In this document: piece after piece, positions 8,004 to 16,074 of the stretch | Layout: the number at the start of each line of letters is the position of its first letter | Position numbering within the stretch: the first letter of the stretch is position 1 | Origin: Bacillota bacterium | GTDB lineage: Bacteria; Bacillota; Clostridia; Acetivibrionales; DTU013 | Assembly: GCA_023439545.1 (NCBI GenBank) | Contig: JAEXNT010000036.1 | Coordinates: 27,750 to 91,749, forward strand | DNA length: 64,000 nt | Direction of reading: 5' to 3' | Translations under genes and position numbers: made by a program | Notes under the pieces: model-generated | What the model was told of the DNA's origin: nothing | The model's database searches: none | What the model saw: only the letters and a program-made list of their open reading frames with translations

Positions 8004-10425
8004 CCAGACTCATTTCCTTCCTTCTGTTATGCCTTTTCCTGAGTATAATAAACACAACGGCTGCCAGAACCAGAAGTCCCGCTCCTCCGCCTATATATAT
8101 CCAAATGCTGGGCTTGGCAGGTCCCGCCCCCATGATCGGCTTTCCGTCGGGTCCTATTACCATACCGTCCTTGCCGACCGGCATACCGTTGCCATCCATC
8201 GGTCCCTGCGGAGCCATTTCACTCACGTTCAGTGCAAATTCCTTGCGTATTTCGGTCTTTTTACCGTTCGCATCCTCGAAGGTGAATAGGACGCTGCCCT
8301 TTTGCTGACCAACAGCTTTGGGCATCGCTGATACGTCGAAGAAGTCGGTTCTGCCGGATTCGAAATTACCTACGTAATAGCTCAGGTTTTGTCCGTCAAA
8401 ATCTCCTTCAAGCTTGACCATAAGGTTATAAAGCGTCGATTTGCCCATATTGTAAAAATCGAGGTAGAATTGAACCGGCTGTCCGACAAAGGCTTCGGGA
8501 GCAAGGTTCAGATCACCCGTCGTAAGTCTGGGATTCTGCAGTACTCTTACACTCATGGTCTCTTTCGCGGTAAACGGATTTCCCTTGCTGTCTTCGTATT
8601 CGAAGTCAACCGTCAGCATGTATGATTTCTGCTCCGCGTCGGGTTTTACGTGCAGCAGCAGCTCTCTCTCGACGTTCTGCTTGCTCGGTATTCCTTCAAT
8701 GAAAAAAGTATTGCCGGAGTCGGTCGGTGTGAAAGTACCATCGTCCGAGGAAACCGTTACTTTAATGTTGGAAACATCTATCGCCCTGCTTGTATTGAGG
8801 AAGGACATCTTTAGTTTGAAATCTTCTCCCGCATTGACCGGGAAGGGATCCATGGAATAATTGTCTATGATTATCCTTGGTACGGACTTGCTTGAACCGC
8901 TGCCTTCAATATAAGCACCGATGTATTGGGTAGCCGTATATTTGGCGCCGAAAACATCCTCATACTCGACGTTTATCGCTACAGGGTAGTTCTTGGTAAC
9001 GGCATCATCCGCCGCAAACAACTTGAATGAGACGTTTTTGCTGCTGTTGGCGCCAAGCTTGTCAACGTAGATAGGATTCATCGACTTTACTACAAGAGCC
9101 GCGTCCGCCGTCAGCGATACCTTTACGTTTCTGGCAACCGCACCGCTGTTGTTCCTGAGATCAAAGCCTACTGTGAAATCATCCCCGGTACCGAGCGCAG
9201 ACTGAGGCGATACGATTTTTTCAAAGCTGATTTCCGGCCTTGAACCTTCGCCCTCTCCTGCGGGTACGAATATTTGGTTCTGTTCGGAAAGGCTGTTACC
9301 GTTCAAATCGCTATAATCCATTTTTACAGTAAGCTCATTGCTTCCTGCTGCACCGGAAGCAGGCATCAGGAGCCTATAGGTAACGACCTGGTTCGCTCCT
9401 CCGCCGATCTGGTCCACATACTTTACATCGGTGGAGTTATCAGTCGTAAAGCCCCCGCTTTTCAAGCCCTGCAGCGTTATCTTGATATCCTTTGCAGAAG
9501 CTTTCCCTAGGTTCTTCAGTGAGATATCAAGCAATATGGCATCCGAAGACCCGGTATTCTGTCTTACAGAAACATTGTCGACGTTAAGCTTCGGGCTGGC
9601 ATTATCGTTCGATACCCTTACGTAAACAGTCTCCGAAGTGCTGATCGGAATATTGTAGGCATTTTCAAAATCATAGTTCAGCTTGAATGCATACAAACCG
9701 GCGGGAGCGCTGCTCAACACGCTTAAATCGAACGAGACTTCCTTTGTTTCGTTTCCGTTTATGTAATCGATGCTCTGACGCAAGCTGAAATTGTCGAGCA
9801 CCAGCGGCGCCTTTGTCTCATCGACCATCTTCAGAGTTACATCGATATTTCTTGCCTGGTAGATGCTGTTGTTCTTTATGGGGTAAGTAACTTTCTGCGT
9901 GCTGCCCGCCTTGATCGTAGGAATGTTGGAACTGTTGGTGATTTCCAGCCTGGGCTTGAAATCCGACGGATCCGCATTGGAAGAGGAATTGCCGGAATCT
10001 TCATCTACGCCTGTAACGTTTACAGATATATTCTGTACATAATCCTGCCCGCCCTTTTTATAACGCAGAGTTATTACAGCTGTATTTCCCTTCCCCATAT
10101 ATTTCAGAGTGATATCGCTGGATTTATATGGTGCGTTGTCATTTTCCAATGAGGAGTATATCTCGACGGGATCCTCATCTACCGATTCAAAACTTAAATT
10201 TGATCTTACTTCGGCAGTAACATTTGTAAGCTCACTAGTAGACGTGTTTTGGCAATAGAGGAACAGCATGAACGTAGTTCCCTTTTTAATATCTTCTTTT
10301 ATACTCTGATCCGTACTCAAAACTTTTATAAAAGTCCCCGCCTGTTCGGCCGCAAAAGCTATGGACCCGCTAAACACCTGCAGGCACAGCATCAGCGCCA
10401 TGAATATTACTGTCAACTTCCTCAT
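7996..10425 (-). CDS. Large exported multi-domain (CARDB/NEW3-like) protein with C-terminal membrane anchor
   Basis: 809 residues from the ATG at 10425, chosen because AGGGGGG lies 6 nt upstream. A signal peptide (about 1-25, ending near SIAFAAE) is followed by about six beta-sandwich modules of 100-120 residues with recurring patterns such as 'NNSGAVARNVKVSLT', 'KNLGKASAKDIKITL' and 'YNMGKSTLYNLMVKL'. This is the CARDB/COG1361 style seen in cell-surface proteins. Near the C-terminus a Gly/Pro/Met-rich linker leads to one TM (SIWIYIGGGAGLLVLAAVVF) and a basic tail, so most of the protein lies outside the membrane. It is encoded between the ATPase and the MacB-like permease, in the slot where Gram-negatives put the MacA adaptor. 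The start overlaps the ATPase gene by 56 bp. A scaffold or substrate-presenting role is inference. Confidence 0.88.
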   Translation of the reverse strand: MRKLTVIFMALMLCLQVFSGSIAFAAEQAGTFIKVLSTDQSIKEDIKKGTTFMLFLYCQNTSTSELTNVTAEVRSNLSFESVDEDPVEIYSSLENDNAPYKSSDITLKYMGKGNTAVITLRYKKGGQDYVQNISVNVTGVDEDSGNSSSNADPSDFKPRLEITNSSNIPTIKAGSTQKVTYPIKNNSIYQARNIDVTLKMVDETKAPLVLDNFSLRQSIDYINGNETKEVSFDLSVLSSAPAGLYAFKLNYDFENAYNIPISTSETVYVRVSNDNASPKLNVDNVSVRQNTGSSDAILLDISLKNLGKASAKDIKITLQGLKSGGFTTDNSTDVKYVDQIGGGANQVVTYRLLMPASGAAGSNELTVKMDYSDLNGNSLSEQNQIFVPAGEGEGSRPEISFEKIVSPQSALGTGDDFTVGFDLRNNSGAVARNVKVSLTADAALVVKSMNPIYVDKLGANSSKNVSFKLFAADDAVTKNYPVAINVEYEDVFGAKYTATQYIGAYIEGSGSSKSVPRIIIDNYSMDPFPVNAGEDFKLKMSFLNTSRAIDVSNIKVTVSSDDGTFTPTDSGNTFFIEGIPSKQNVERELLLHVKPDAEQKSYMLTVDFEYEDSKGNPFTAKETMSVRVLQNPRLTTGDLNLAPEAFVGQPVQFYLDFYNMGKSTLYNLMVKLEGDFDGQNLSYYVGNFESGRTDFFDVSAMPKAVGQQKGSVLFTFEDANGKKTEIRKEFALNVSEMAPQGPMDGNGMPVGKDGMVIGPDGKPIMGAGPAKPSIWIYIGGGAGLLVLAAVVFIILRKRHNRRKEMSLDE

Positions 10426-11173
10426 TCGAAACCCCCCTGGCATTATTTATAATGTCTATTTTTTCTATATTACCGTCCAGAATGTGGACGATCCTGTCGG
10501 CATAAGCGGCGATCTCCAGATCGTGCGTAACTATTACGAGCGTCTGGTTGTTATCCCTCGCCATTTTCGTAATAAGCTCCATGACTTCCTTTGTTGTCTT
10601 GGAATCAAGGTTTCCTGTAGGTTCGTCCGCAAAAACTATCTCCGGCATCCCTACGAACGCTCTCGCAATGCCCACGCGCTGCTGCTGTCCGCCGCTCATC
10701 TGCGACGGCTTGTGCTTCTCGTGCGAGGACAAGCCAACGGCTTTTAACATATCCTGGGCTTTTTTATCCCGCTTCGATCTGGAAATACCTTTGAAGGTAA
10801 GAGGCATGCTTACATTTTCAAGCGCCGTGAGCATCGGAAGCAGGTTGTAGGACTGAAAGACAAAGCCCACATTCTCCTGCCGGAATTTTGCAAGCTGCTT
10901 TTCCGACATTTTTTCAATCGCCTTGCCTTTGATATGTATCGAACCCTTGGTCGGCTTCTCGAGCCCTGCCATAAGGTTCAACAGCGTTGACTTACCGGAA
11001 CCGGAGGTCCCTAGAAGACAGCAAAATTCGCCTTTTTTTATTTCCAGGCTTACATTATCCAGCGCAACGACCTTTTCCTCACCGACCCGGTACACTTTCC
11101 TGAGATTTTTCAATTCTATGATGTTTTTTTCCAAGCTACGATCAGGCTCCTTTGTAACCATTTTGTAAAACAT
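10370..11173 (-). CDS. ABC transporter ATPase (MacB/LolD type)
   Basis: 267 residues with Walker A GTSGSGKST (about 55-63), Q-loop in VFQSYNLLP, signature MSGGQQQR and Walker B IVFADEPTGNLDS. The last is the hallmark of the LolD/MacB/FtsE group that pairs with FtsX-fold permeases. It should power the permease encoded two genes downstream. The start is unsure: ATGs at 11173 and 11161 lack a clear ribosome binding site, while AAGGAG lies 12 nt before an in-frame TTG near 11134. The C-terminal 30 residues beyond the ATPase fold overlap the start of the next gene. It begins about 80 bp after the stop of the MsbA-like exporter, so read-through from that gene is possible. Confidence 0.94.
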   Translation of the reverse strand: MFYKMVTKEPDRSLEKNIIELKNLRKVYRVGEEKVVALDNVSLEIKKGEFCCLLGTSGSGKSTLLNLMAGLEKPTKGSIHIKGKAIEKMSEKQLAKFRQENVGFVFQSYNLLPMLTALENVSMPLTFKGISRSKRDKKAQDMLKAVGLSSHEKHKPSQMSGGQQQRVGIARAFVGMPEIVFADEPTGNLDSKTTKEVMELITKMARDNNQTLVIVTHDLEIAAYADRIVHILDGNIEKIDIINNARGVSNEEVDSNIHGADAVPAGV

Positions 11174-11253
11174 AAATACATATGGCCGGTAACCAACGAA
11201 TAGTTAGACGGTCAACTGTGGCAGAAGGTTCCGTTTTTTTAGAAAAACTTGTA

Positions 11254-12993
11254 TCAATATTCCTGACTGCTGAACTGTATTTCGCAAAGCTGCTTGTACA
11301 CACCATTATACGCAAGAAGTTCCGAATGGTTTCCGGATTCTGCTATTTTTCCGTTTTCAATAACAAGGATCGTATCCGCCCGCTTTACAGTCGACAGCCT
11401 GTGAGCGACCACAATTATCGTCCTGCTCTCGGTCAGTTCCTGTATGGCCTGCTGTATCTTGGCCTCGGTTTCTACGTCCACAGCGGCAGTCGCTTCATCA
11501 AAGATCAGTATGGGCGTATTTCGCAACACCGCTCTTGCGATGGACAGGCGTTGTTTCTGACCGCCCGAGAGTTTGACGCCTCTCTCCCCTATTACCGTAT
11601 CATAGCCCTCCGGCAGCTCGCTGATGAATTCGTCCGCCCTCGCTGTTTTGGCGGCCTGTATAATTTCATCCATCGTGGCTTCCTTACTGCCGTATGCAAT
11701 GTTTTCAGCAACTGAGCCGTTGAAAAGAAAAATATCCTGGAGTACTATACTTATCTGATTTCGCAGAGATGATAACGTGATCTCCCTCAGATCCCTGCCG
11801 TCCAGCAGGATATTGCCCGATACGGGATCGTAAAAACGTGCGATCAGACTGATCACTGTTGTCTTGCCCACACCCGTAGGGCCTACGAGTGCAATCATTT
11901 TCCCGGGTTCGGCCCTGAAGCTTATATCCCGGAGTACAGGGATTCCGTCGACATAATTAAAGCACACGTTTTCAAATGCGATATCACCCTTGCCTCGCGG
12001 GACATCCACCGCCCCGGGGCTGTCCTTGATATCCGGCTCGGTGTCGAGAACTTCAAATACCCTGTCCGCTCCCGCAATAGACTGCTGGAGATCCTCGATC
12101 ACCCTTGCGAGGTTGCTGATCGGCTGGTAGAACAAATTGAGGAACAGCAGGAACGCCACGATATCCGGGATGGTAAGGCGGTCGCCAAGAGCCAGCCAGC
12201 TTCCGAAAAATACAACTATGACTGTGCCGAACGAGCTGACTGCTTCGACAGCAGGATGGAAAACAGCGCTCAGCTGCAAGGCGTGCAGTAAAGCCGAGAC
12301 ATAGCTTTCCGCCCTCTTCCTTATACGTTTCTTTTCGCGGTGCTGCTGATTGAAGACCTGTATCTCCTTCATTCCGGAAATGTTATCCTGCAGCGTAGCA
12401 TTGAGCTCTGCAAGGTTATTCTGCGCGACGCGGAAATTGGGCCTGATCTTGTTAACAAACAACCAGCTGCCGTATAAAAGGAAGGGAATGGGTATTAGTG
12501 TCAGCAGCGCCAGATAAACGTTCATAGTAAACAGTATTATCGCAACGCCCAGGACAACCAGAAGGTTGGCCAGCAGCTCCGGGACTACGTGTGCTATCAG
12601 CATCTCGAACGTAGCGGTATCATTTACCGCTCTCGACATGAGCTGGCCGGTCTGTTTGTCCTGGTAGTACTTGAGCGACAATTTCTGCAAATGGTCATAG
12701 ACGCGCACCCTCATGTCAGTGACGAGGTTCCAGGCCGCCTTGTGGCTAAGATAATTGTTGAAGTAGCGGAACAATATGCGCAATATGTATGTACCCGCGA
12801 GTATTAACGCAATACTTCGGACAGCCGTTATGGACGCTTCACTGAAATCATTCGTCAGTATTTCCATGAGATCTCTTATGTACAAAGGGCCTAACAGATT
12901 CAATACGGTAATTGCCAGTATGCTGACCCCTGAAACGGTCAGCAGAAACCAGTAAGGTTTTGCATATCTGACAAGCCTGAAAACATTTTTCAT
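11254..12993 (-). CDS. ABC half-exporter, MsbA/multidrug type (TM domain fused to ATPase)
   Basis: 579 residues: six TM helices within about 15-300 (ABC_membrane) and a nucleotide-binding domain 335-575. Motifs are Walker A GPTGVGKTT, signature LSGGQKQR, Walker B ILIFDEATAAVD and switch His in VAHRLSTV. Half-transporters of this type dimerise in the membrane and export lipids, peptides or drugs. An AGGACAGGTG ribosome binding site lies about 9 nt upstream. The 130-nt leader contains a terminator-like hairpin, and the promoter is overlapped by a palindrome (see those entries), so expression looks inducible. Substrate unknown; the MacB-like operon follows on the same strand. Confidence 0.95.
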   Translation of the reverse strand: MKNVFRLVRYAKPYWFLLTVSGVSILAITVLNLLGPLYIRDLMEILTNDFSEASITAVRSIALILAGTYILRILFRYFNNYLSHKAAWNLVTDMRVRVYDHLQKLSLKYYQDKQTGQLMSRAVNDTATFEMLIAHVVPELLANLLVVLGVAIILFTMNVYLALLTLIPIPFLLYGSWLFVNKIRPNFRVAQNNLAELNATLQDNISGMKEIQVFNQQHREKKRIRKRAESYVSALLHALQLSAVFHPAVEAVSSFGTVIVVFFGSWLALGDRLTIPDIVAFLLFLNLFYQPISNLARVIEDLQQSIAGADRVFEVLDTEPDIKDSPGAVDVPRGKGDIAFENVCFNYVDGIPVLRDISFRAEPGKMIALVGPTGVGKTTVISLIARFYDPVSGNILLDGRDLREITLSSLRNQISIVLQDIFLFNGSVAENIAYGSKEATMDEIIQAAKTARADEFISELPEGYDTVIGERGVKLSGGQKQRLSIARAVLRNTPILIFDEATAAVDVETEAKIQQAIQELTESRTIIVVAHRLSTVKRADTILVIENGKIAESGNHSELLAYNGVYKQLCEIQFSSQEY

Positions 12994-13125
12994 TTATATA
13001 TCACCTGTCCTTACGCAACCTGCCTTTTGGCAATGAAAAGAAATAGGCCCGCACTGACAGCCTATTTCCATTTGGAGGTTGAGAATATATAACAAATGCC
13101 TATAAGAAGAATTTGCTAGGTTCAT
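12994..13125 (-). other. Possible 43-codon leader ORF in the exporter leader
   Basis: An open frame begins at ATG 13125, close to the predicted transcript start, spans the leader hairpin and ends with TAA immediately before the exporter ATG, in the same phase. It has no ribosome binding site, is Cys-rich (four Cys in the second half) and matches nothing I know. It could be a leaderless leader peptide or chance. Confidence 0.2.
13039..13069 (-). terminator. Terminator-like hairpin in the ABC exporter leader (attenuator candidate)
   Basis: A perfect 9-bp stem GAAATAGGC (13040-13048) / GCCTATTTC (13060-13068) with an 11-nt loop is followed on the minus strand by TTTTC. It lies between promoter and start codon, about 45 nt before the exporter gene, so it would interrupt transcription of that gene unless overcome. 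Confidence 0.5.
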
Positions 13126-13129
13126 GGTA

Positions 13130-13184
13130 ATTATATCATTCACGATATATTGGGTCAATATATATTTTTACAACAATATATTGT
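13130..13184 (-). promoter_or_regulatory. Promoter of the ABC exporter with two overlapping palindromic operators
   Basis: On the minus strand TTGACC (13158-13153), a 17-bp spacer and TATAAT (13135-13130) form a near-consensus promoter. The -35 box sits inside an inverted repeat ATATATTG-GGT-CAATATAT (13145-13163), and a second palindrome ACAATATATTGT (13173-13184) lies one turn upstream. Two related CAATATAT palindromes at a -35 box suggest a dimeric repressor of MarR or TetR type. No such regulator is encoded next to it. Confidence 0.6.
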
Positions 13185-13271
13185 ACTTTCAAGAGGCATG
13201 CAAAAATGCCATCCGGCGTTTTCAGCAACAAACAATCATATAAATTATATATTTTCAGTTTTTCTGTAAGA

Positions 13272-13300
13272 TTGTAAAATAATAGCGGATATTTTATAAT
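13272..13300 (+). promoter_or_regulatory. Promoter of the beta-propeller/polyglycine gene pair
   Basis: TTGTAA (13272-13277), a 17-bp spacer and TATAAT (13295-13300) lie 38 bp before the first ATG. Together with the divergent exporter promoter this accounts for most of the 344-bp gene-free stretch 12994-13337. Confidence 0.6.
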
Positions 13301-13337
13301 GAAGATAAAATATGGAAAAATGTGCGGATGGTGAAAT

Positions 13338-16031
13338 ATGCGTAGAAAATGTTTTTCAATGTCAATTATCATCATACTCCTGACGGCCTTGATACCACTT
13401 CCCGGAACAGCGGGACCGGTTACGACTGAACAACAGGCTGCAGAAAGTCAGAATTCGGCGATTCCTCAACGACCGGCTGCCAATGGATTTTCCCGTCAAT
13501 CGCCTTATGCGGGAACGGAGAAGGGATTGCGCCACTGGGTATACCAATCCGGCCTTCACACAGCATCAACGCCCGTAATCGACCCGAATGGAACAGCATA
13601 TTTCACTGCCGGAAAAGATTTGATTGCCGTCGATCGTACAGGAAAAAAACTATGGTCCTGGCGCAGCGCGGTAGCTCTCACAAACAGCCCTGAACTGGGC
13701 AGCGACGGCAAAATATTTATCACTTCCGAAGCAGGAGATCTGTTCGCACTAGACTCCACGGGTTCGGAATCGTGGACGTTCAGGCATACGCCCCCTGAAA
13801 CTTATAATATCACAAACGTCACCGCAAGATCATGCTCAAGCTGCTCTGTGGGTCCGGACGGTACTATTTTTTATATGGTCTGCTATAATTCCTTGGAGAC
13901 TTATGAAGTTATCCTCTACGCCATTAATCCGAATGGCAGTATAAAATGGTCGACCAGTTCAAGCAAAAAGAGTTTGCAGGCATGTAAACCCGTTGTCAGC
14001 AATGACGGGACGGTTTTCTTCGGATATACGCAAGAAGTACCAAGTTCGGTCAGGGCAAGGTTCGGACTCATTGTCATGACGACAACATATGCAACTGTCG
14101 CAGCGTATGAAAGCAACGGCAAATTATTATGGGAACAAAAAATCCTGTGTAACAACCTTACAAGTACCGCTCCTCTTTGTCCAAGCAACGAAAACGGAGT
14201 TTTTATAGGCTTGGAGAATGCACTTTATTCAATAAATTCTTCAGGCAATACAATTAAATTATTCGAATGCAACGACTTGTTTTCCGATACGAATGGGGTA
14301 GCATCGGCAAATAGTAAACAAATAGTTTTCACATCAGGCAAGGAAACATACCTGTGTGATTCCGAAGGAGTTTTGAAATGGAAATTCATTGCAGACAGCA
14401 ATATCGGAAGTGCTCCTTCGGTAGACAAAAACGGCAATATCTACTTTTCATCGTCCAATGGCACCTTATATTGCCTTAATTCTCAGGGAAAAGAAAAATG
14501 GAGAAGTATGCTTACAGGCAAGGTTTACGGCTCTTCTACCGCAATGCGGAACGACGGCGTCATTTACCAGCTGACTAGCAGCGGCGATTTGAACGCAATC
14601 GGTAAAATAAAGGTCAAGTCGGTATCTATGAATACCCATAAGGTCACCTTACTTTCAAAGGGGATGAAGGGTATCCTGAAACTAAGCTACAGTCCCGAGG
14701 ATACGTTCGATAATGCGATGGAATGGAGTTCCAGCAACCCGGCGGTCGCCACAGTGAAGGATGGCGTGGTCACGCCTGTTTCCACGGGCAAAGCACTGAT
14801 AAAAGTTTACTCTCGGACAGATAATATTTCGGACACCTGTGAAGTCACAGTCGTCACAAAGCCTGAGACGGATATGGCGCTTACTTGTGACACTGTTTTG
14901 CAGCAAACATTGTCATTTTATCAGGGAACTTTTACTTTCCAAAACCTCACGTTGAATGATGGTATAACCTTGACAAGCGAAGGCGCCTCAGAGATTGAGC
15001 TGATAGTAAAAGGGTCTCTAAACATCGAAAAAAATGCGTCGATTCGGGTAAGAAACGGATACTACTCTTTTGCCCCTACATTGCCTATCTCATCACTTAC
15101 ATCAGAGAAATTAAAAAAAGCGACAACCTTACGAAGTGCATGCGTATTAAGCATTCCCTACCTCTATGGCAAAGGCGGAAACGGCGGAGCCGGAGGCGAT
15201 GGTTCGTGTATAAATGCGATTGTACGGCAAGAAGGCATGGCTGTCGGTTTTTTTGAAGAGCAGCGTGCTGCGGGCGGAGGCGGCGGAGGCGGCGGCTTTG
15301 GCGGCGGGCTCGGAGGTAAGGGCGGCAATTTGTTTACTGAATTTATTAACAAAACCAATTATGCTGCTCAGCTCTCGGGTATGGGGACAGCAGGCGAAAA
15401 TGATGGTAAAAACGGCGGCAATGTAACCGATTTTAACAAATCGTTCCAGCCAGGCAGAGAAGTTACGTTGTCAGGCGGTGAAGGTGGCGGCGCACTAAAC
15501 ACAGGTAATTCCGGCGCCACCGGTAAATCCGTGCCCGACGGCGGTAGCGGGGGCGGCGGTAATGGCGGCTACGGCGGCGAAGGCATGTTCGGAAGCATGA
15601 TTTCAAAGGAAGCTGCAATAGGTCCTTTAGGCGGCGGAGGAGGAGGCGGCGGAGGCTATGGCGGAGGCGTCCTTGTGATCGCAGCCGGATCCATTAACGT
15701 TAAACCCGGTAATATCCCCTGCTTCATAGTTTCGGGGCAAATGGGCGGGAAAGGCGGCTACCCCAACGGTCAGGACGGAGAAAACGGCGAAGGCGGACTG
15801 CTTGTCATCGAAACAAACAGCTACAGACCATCGTTGTCACACTGGAATATCGGAACTGGCAGCATAGAGTGCAGCAATCCCGGCATCAACGGCGGACACG
15901 GAACTGTGACGGGAAATCCTCAGAAGGTATTTATCAACGGCAGAGATATGGGAAGTTATGACGATAAAACAATCAGGGCCTTCAACATCCGCGACCGATC
16001 AGCGGCATTAATAGCAAACTTGGATAAGTGA
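13338..16031 (+). CDS. Secreted PQQ-like beta-propeller, Ig-like and glycine-rich surface protein (copy 1)
   Basis: 897 residues. Signal peptide about 1-26 (basic start, hydrophobic core, GTAG). Residues 60-420 are PQQ/BamB-type propeller blades with repeated 'G..YF......L.A.D..GK..W.W' patterns (for example DLIAVDRTGKKLWSW). Residues 430-510 form a Big_2-type Ig fold (WSSSNPAVATVKDGVVTPVSTG). Residues 515-600 form a beta-rich module. From 610 to about 840 lie blocks of glycine triplets (GGNGGAGGDG, GGSGGGGNGGYGGEG, GGKGGYPNGQDGENGEGG), which recall polyglycine-II bundles of phage adhesins and some antifreeze proteins. A conserved tail follows. A close paralog begins 43 bp downstream. A cell-surface binding or adhesion role is inference. 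Confidence 0.9.
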   Translation: MRRKCFSMSIIIILLTALIPLPGTAGPVTTEQQAAESQNSAIPQRPAANGFSRQSPYAGTEKGLRHWVYQSGLHTASTPVIDPNGTAYFTAGKDLIAVDRTGKKLWSWRSAVALTNSPELGSDGKIFITSEAGDLFALDSTGSESWTFRHTPPETYNITNVTARSCSSCSVGPDGTIFYMVCYNSLETYEVILYAINPNGSIKWSTSSSKKSLQACKPVVSNDGTVFFGYTQEVPSSVRARFGLIVMTTTYATVAAYESNGKLLWEQKILCNNLTSTAPLCPSNENGVFIGLENALYSINSSGNTIKLFECNDLFSDTNGVASANSKQIVFTSGKETYLCDSEGVLKWKFIADSNIGSAPSVDKNGNIYFSSSNGTLYCLNSQGKEKWRSMLTGKVYGSSTAMRNDGVIYQLTSSGDLNAIGKIKVKSVSMNTHKVTLLSKGMKGILKLSYSPEDTFDNAMEWSSSNPAVATVKDGVVTPVSTGKALIKVYSRTDNISDTCEVTVVTKPETDMALTCDTVLQQTLSFYQGTFTFQNLTLNDGITLTSEGASEIELIVKGSLNIEKNASIRVRNGYYSFAPTLPISSLTSEKLKKATTLRSACVLSIPYLYGKGGNGGAGGDGSCINAIVRQEGMAVGFFEEQRAAGGGGGGGGFGGGLGGKGGNLFTEFINKTNYAAQLSGMGTAGENDGKNGGNVTDFNKSFQPGREVTLSGGEGGGALNTGNSGATGKSVPDGGSGGGGNGGYGGEGMFGSMISKEAAIGPLGGGGGGGGGYGGGVLVIAAGSINVKPGNIPCFIVSGQMGGKGGYPNGQDGENGEGGLLVIETNSYRPSLSHWNIGTGSIECSNPGINGGHGTVTGNPQKVFINGRDMGSYDDKTIRAFNIRDRSAALIANLDK

Positions 16032-16074
16032 TTTGATATGGCATAACAATACAATAATTTATGGATGGTGAAAT

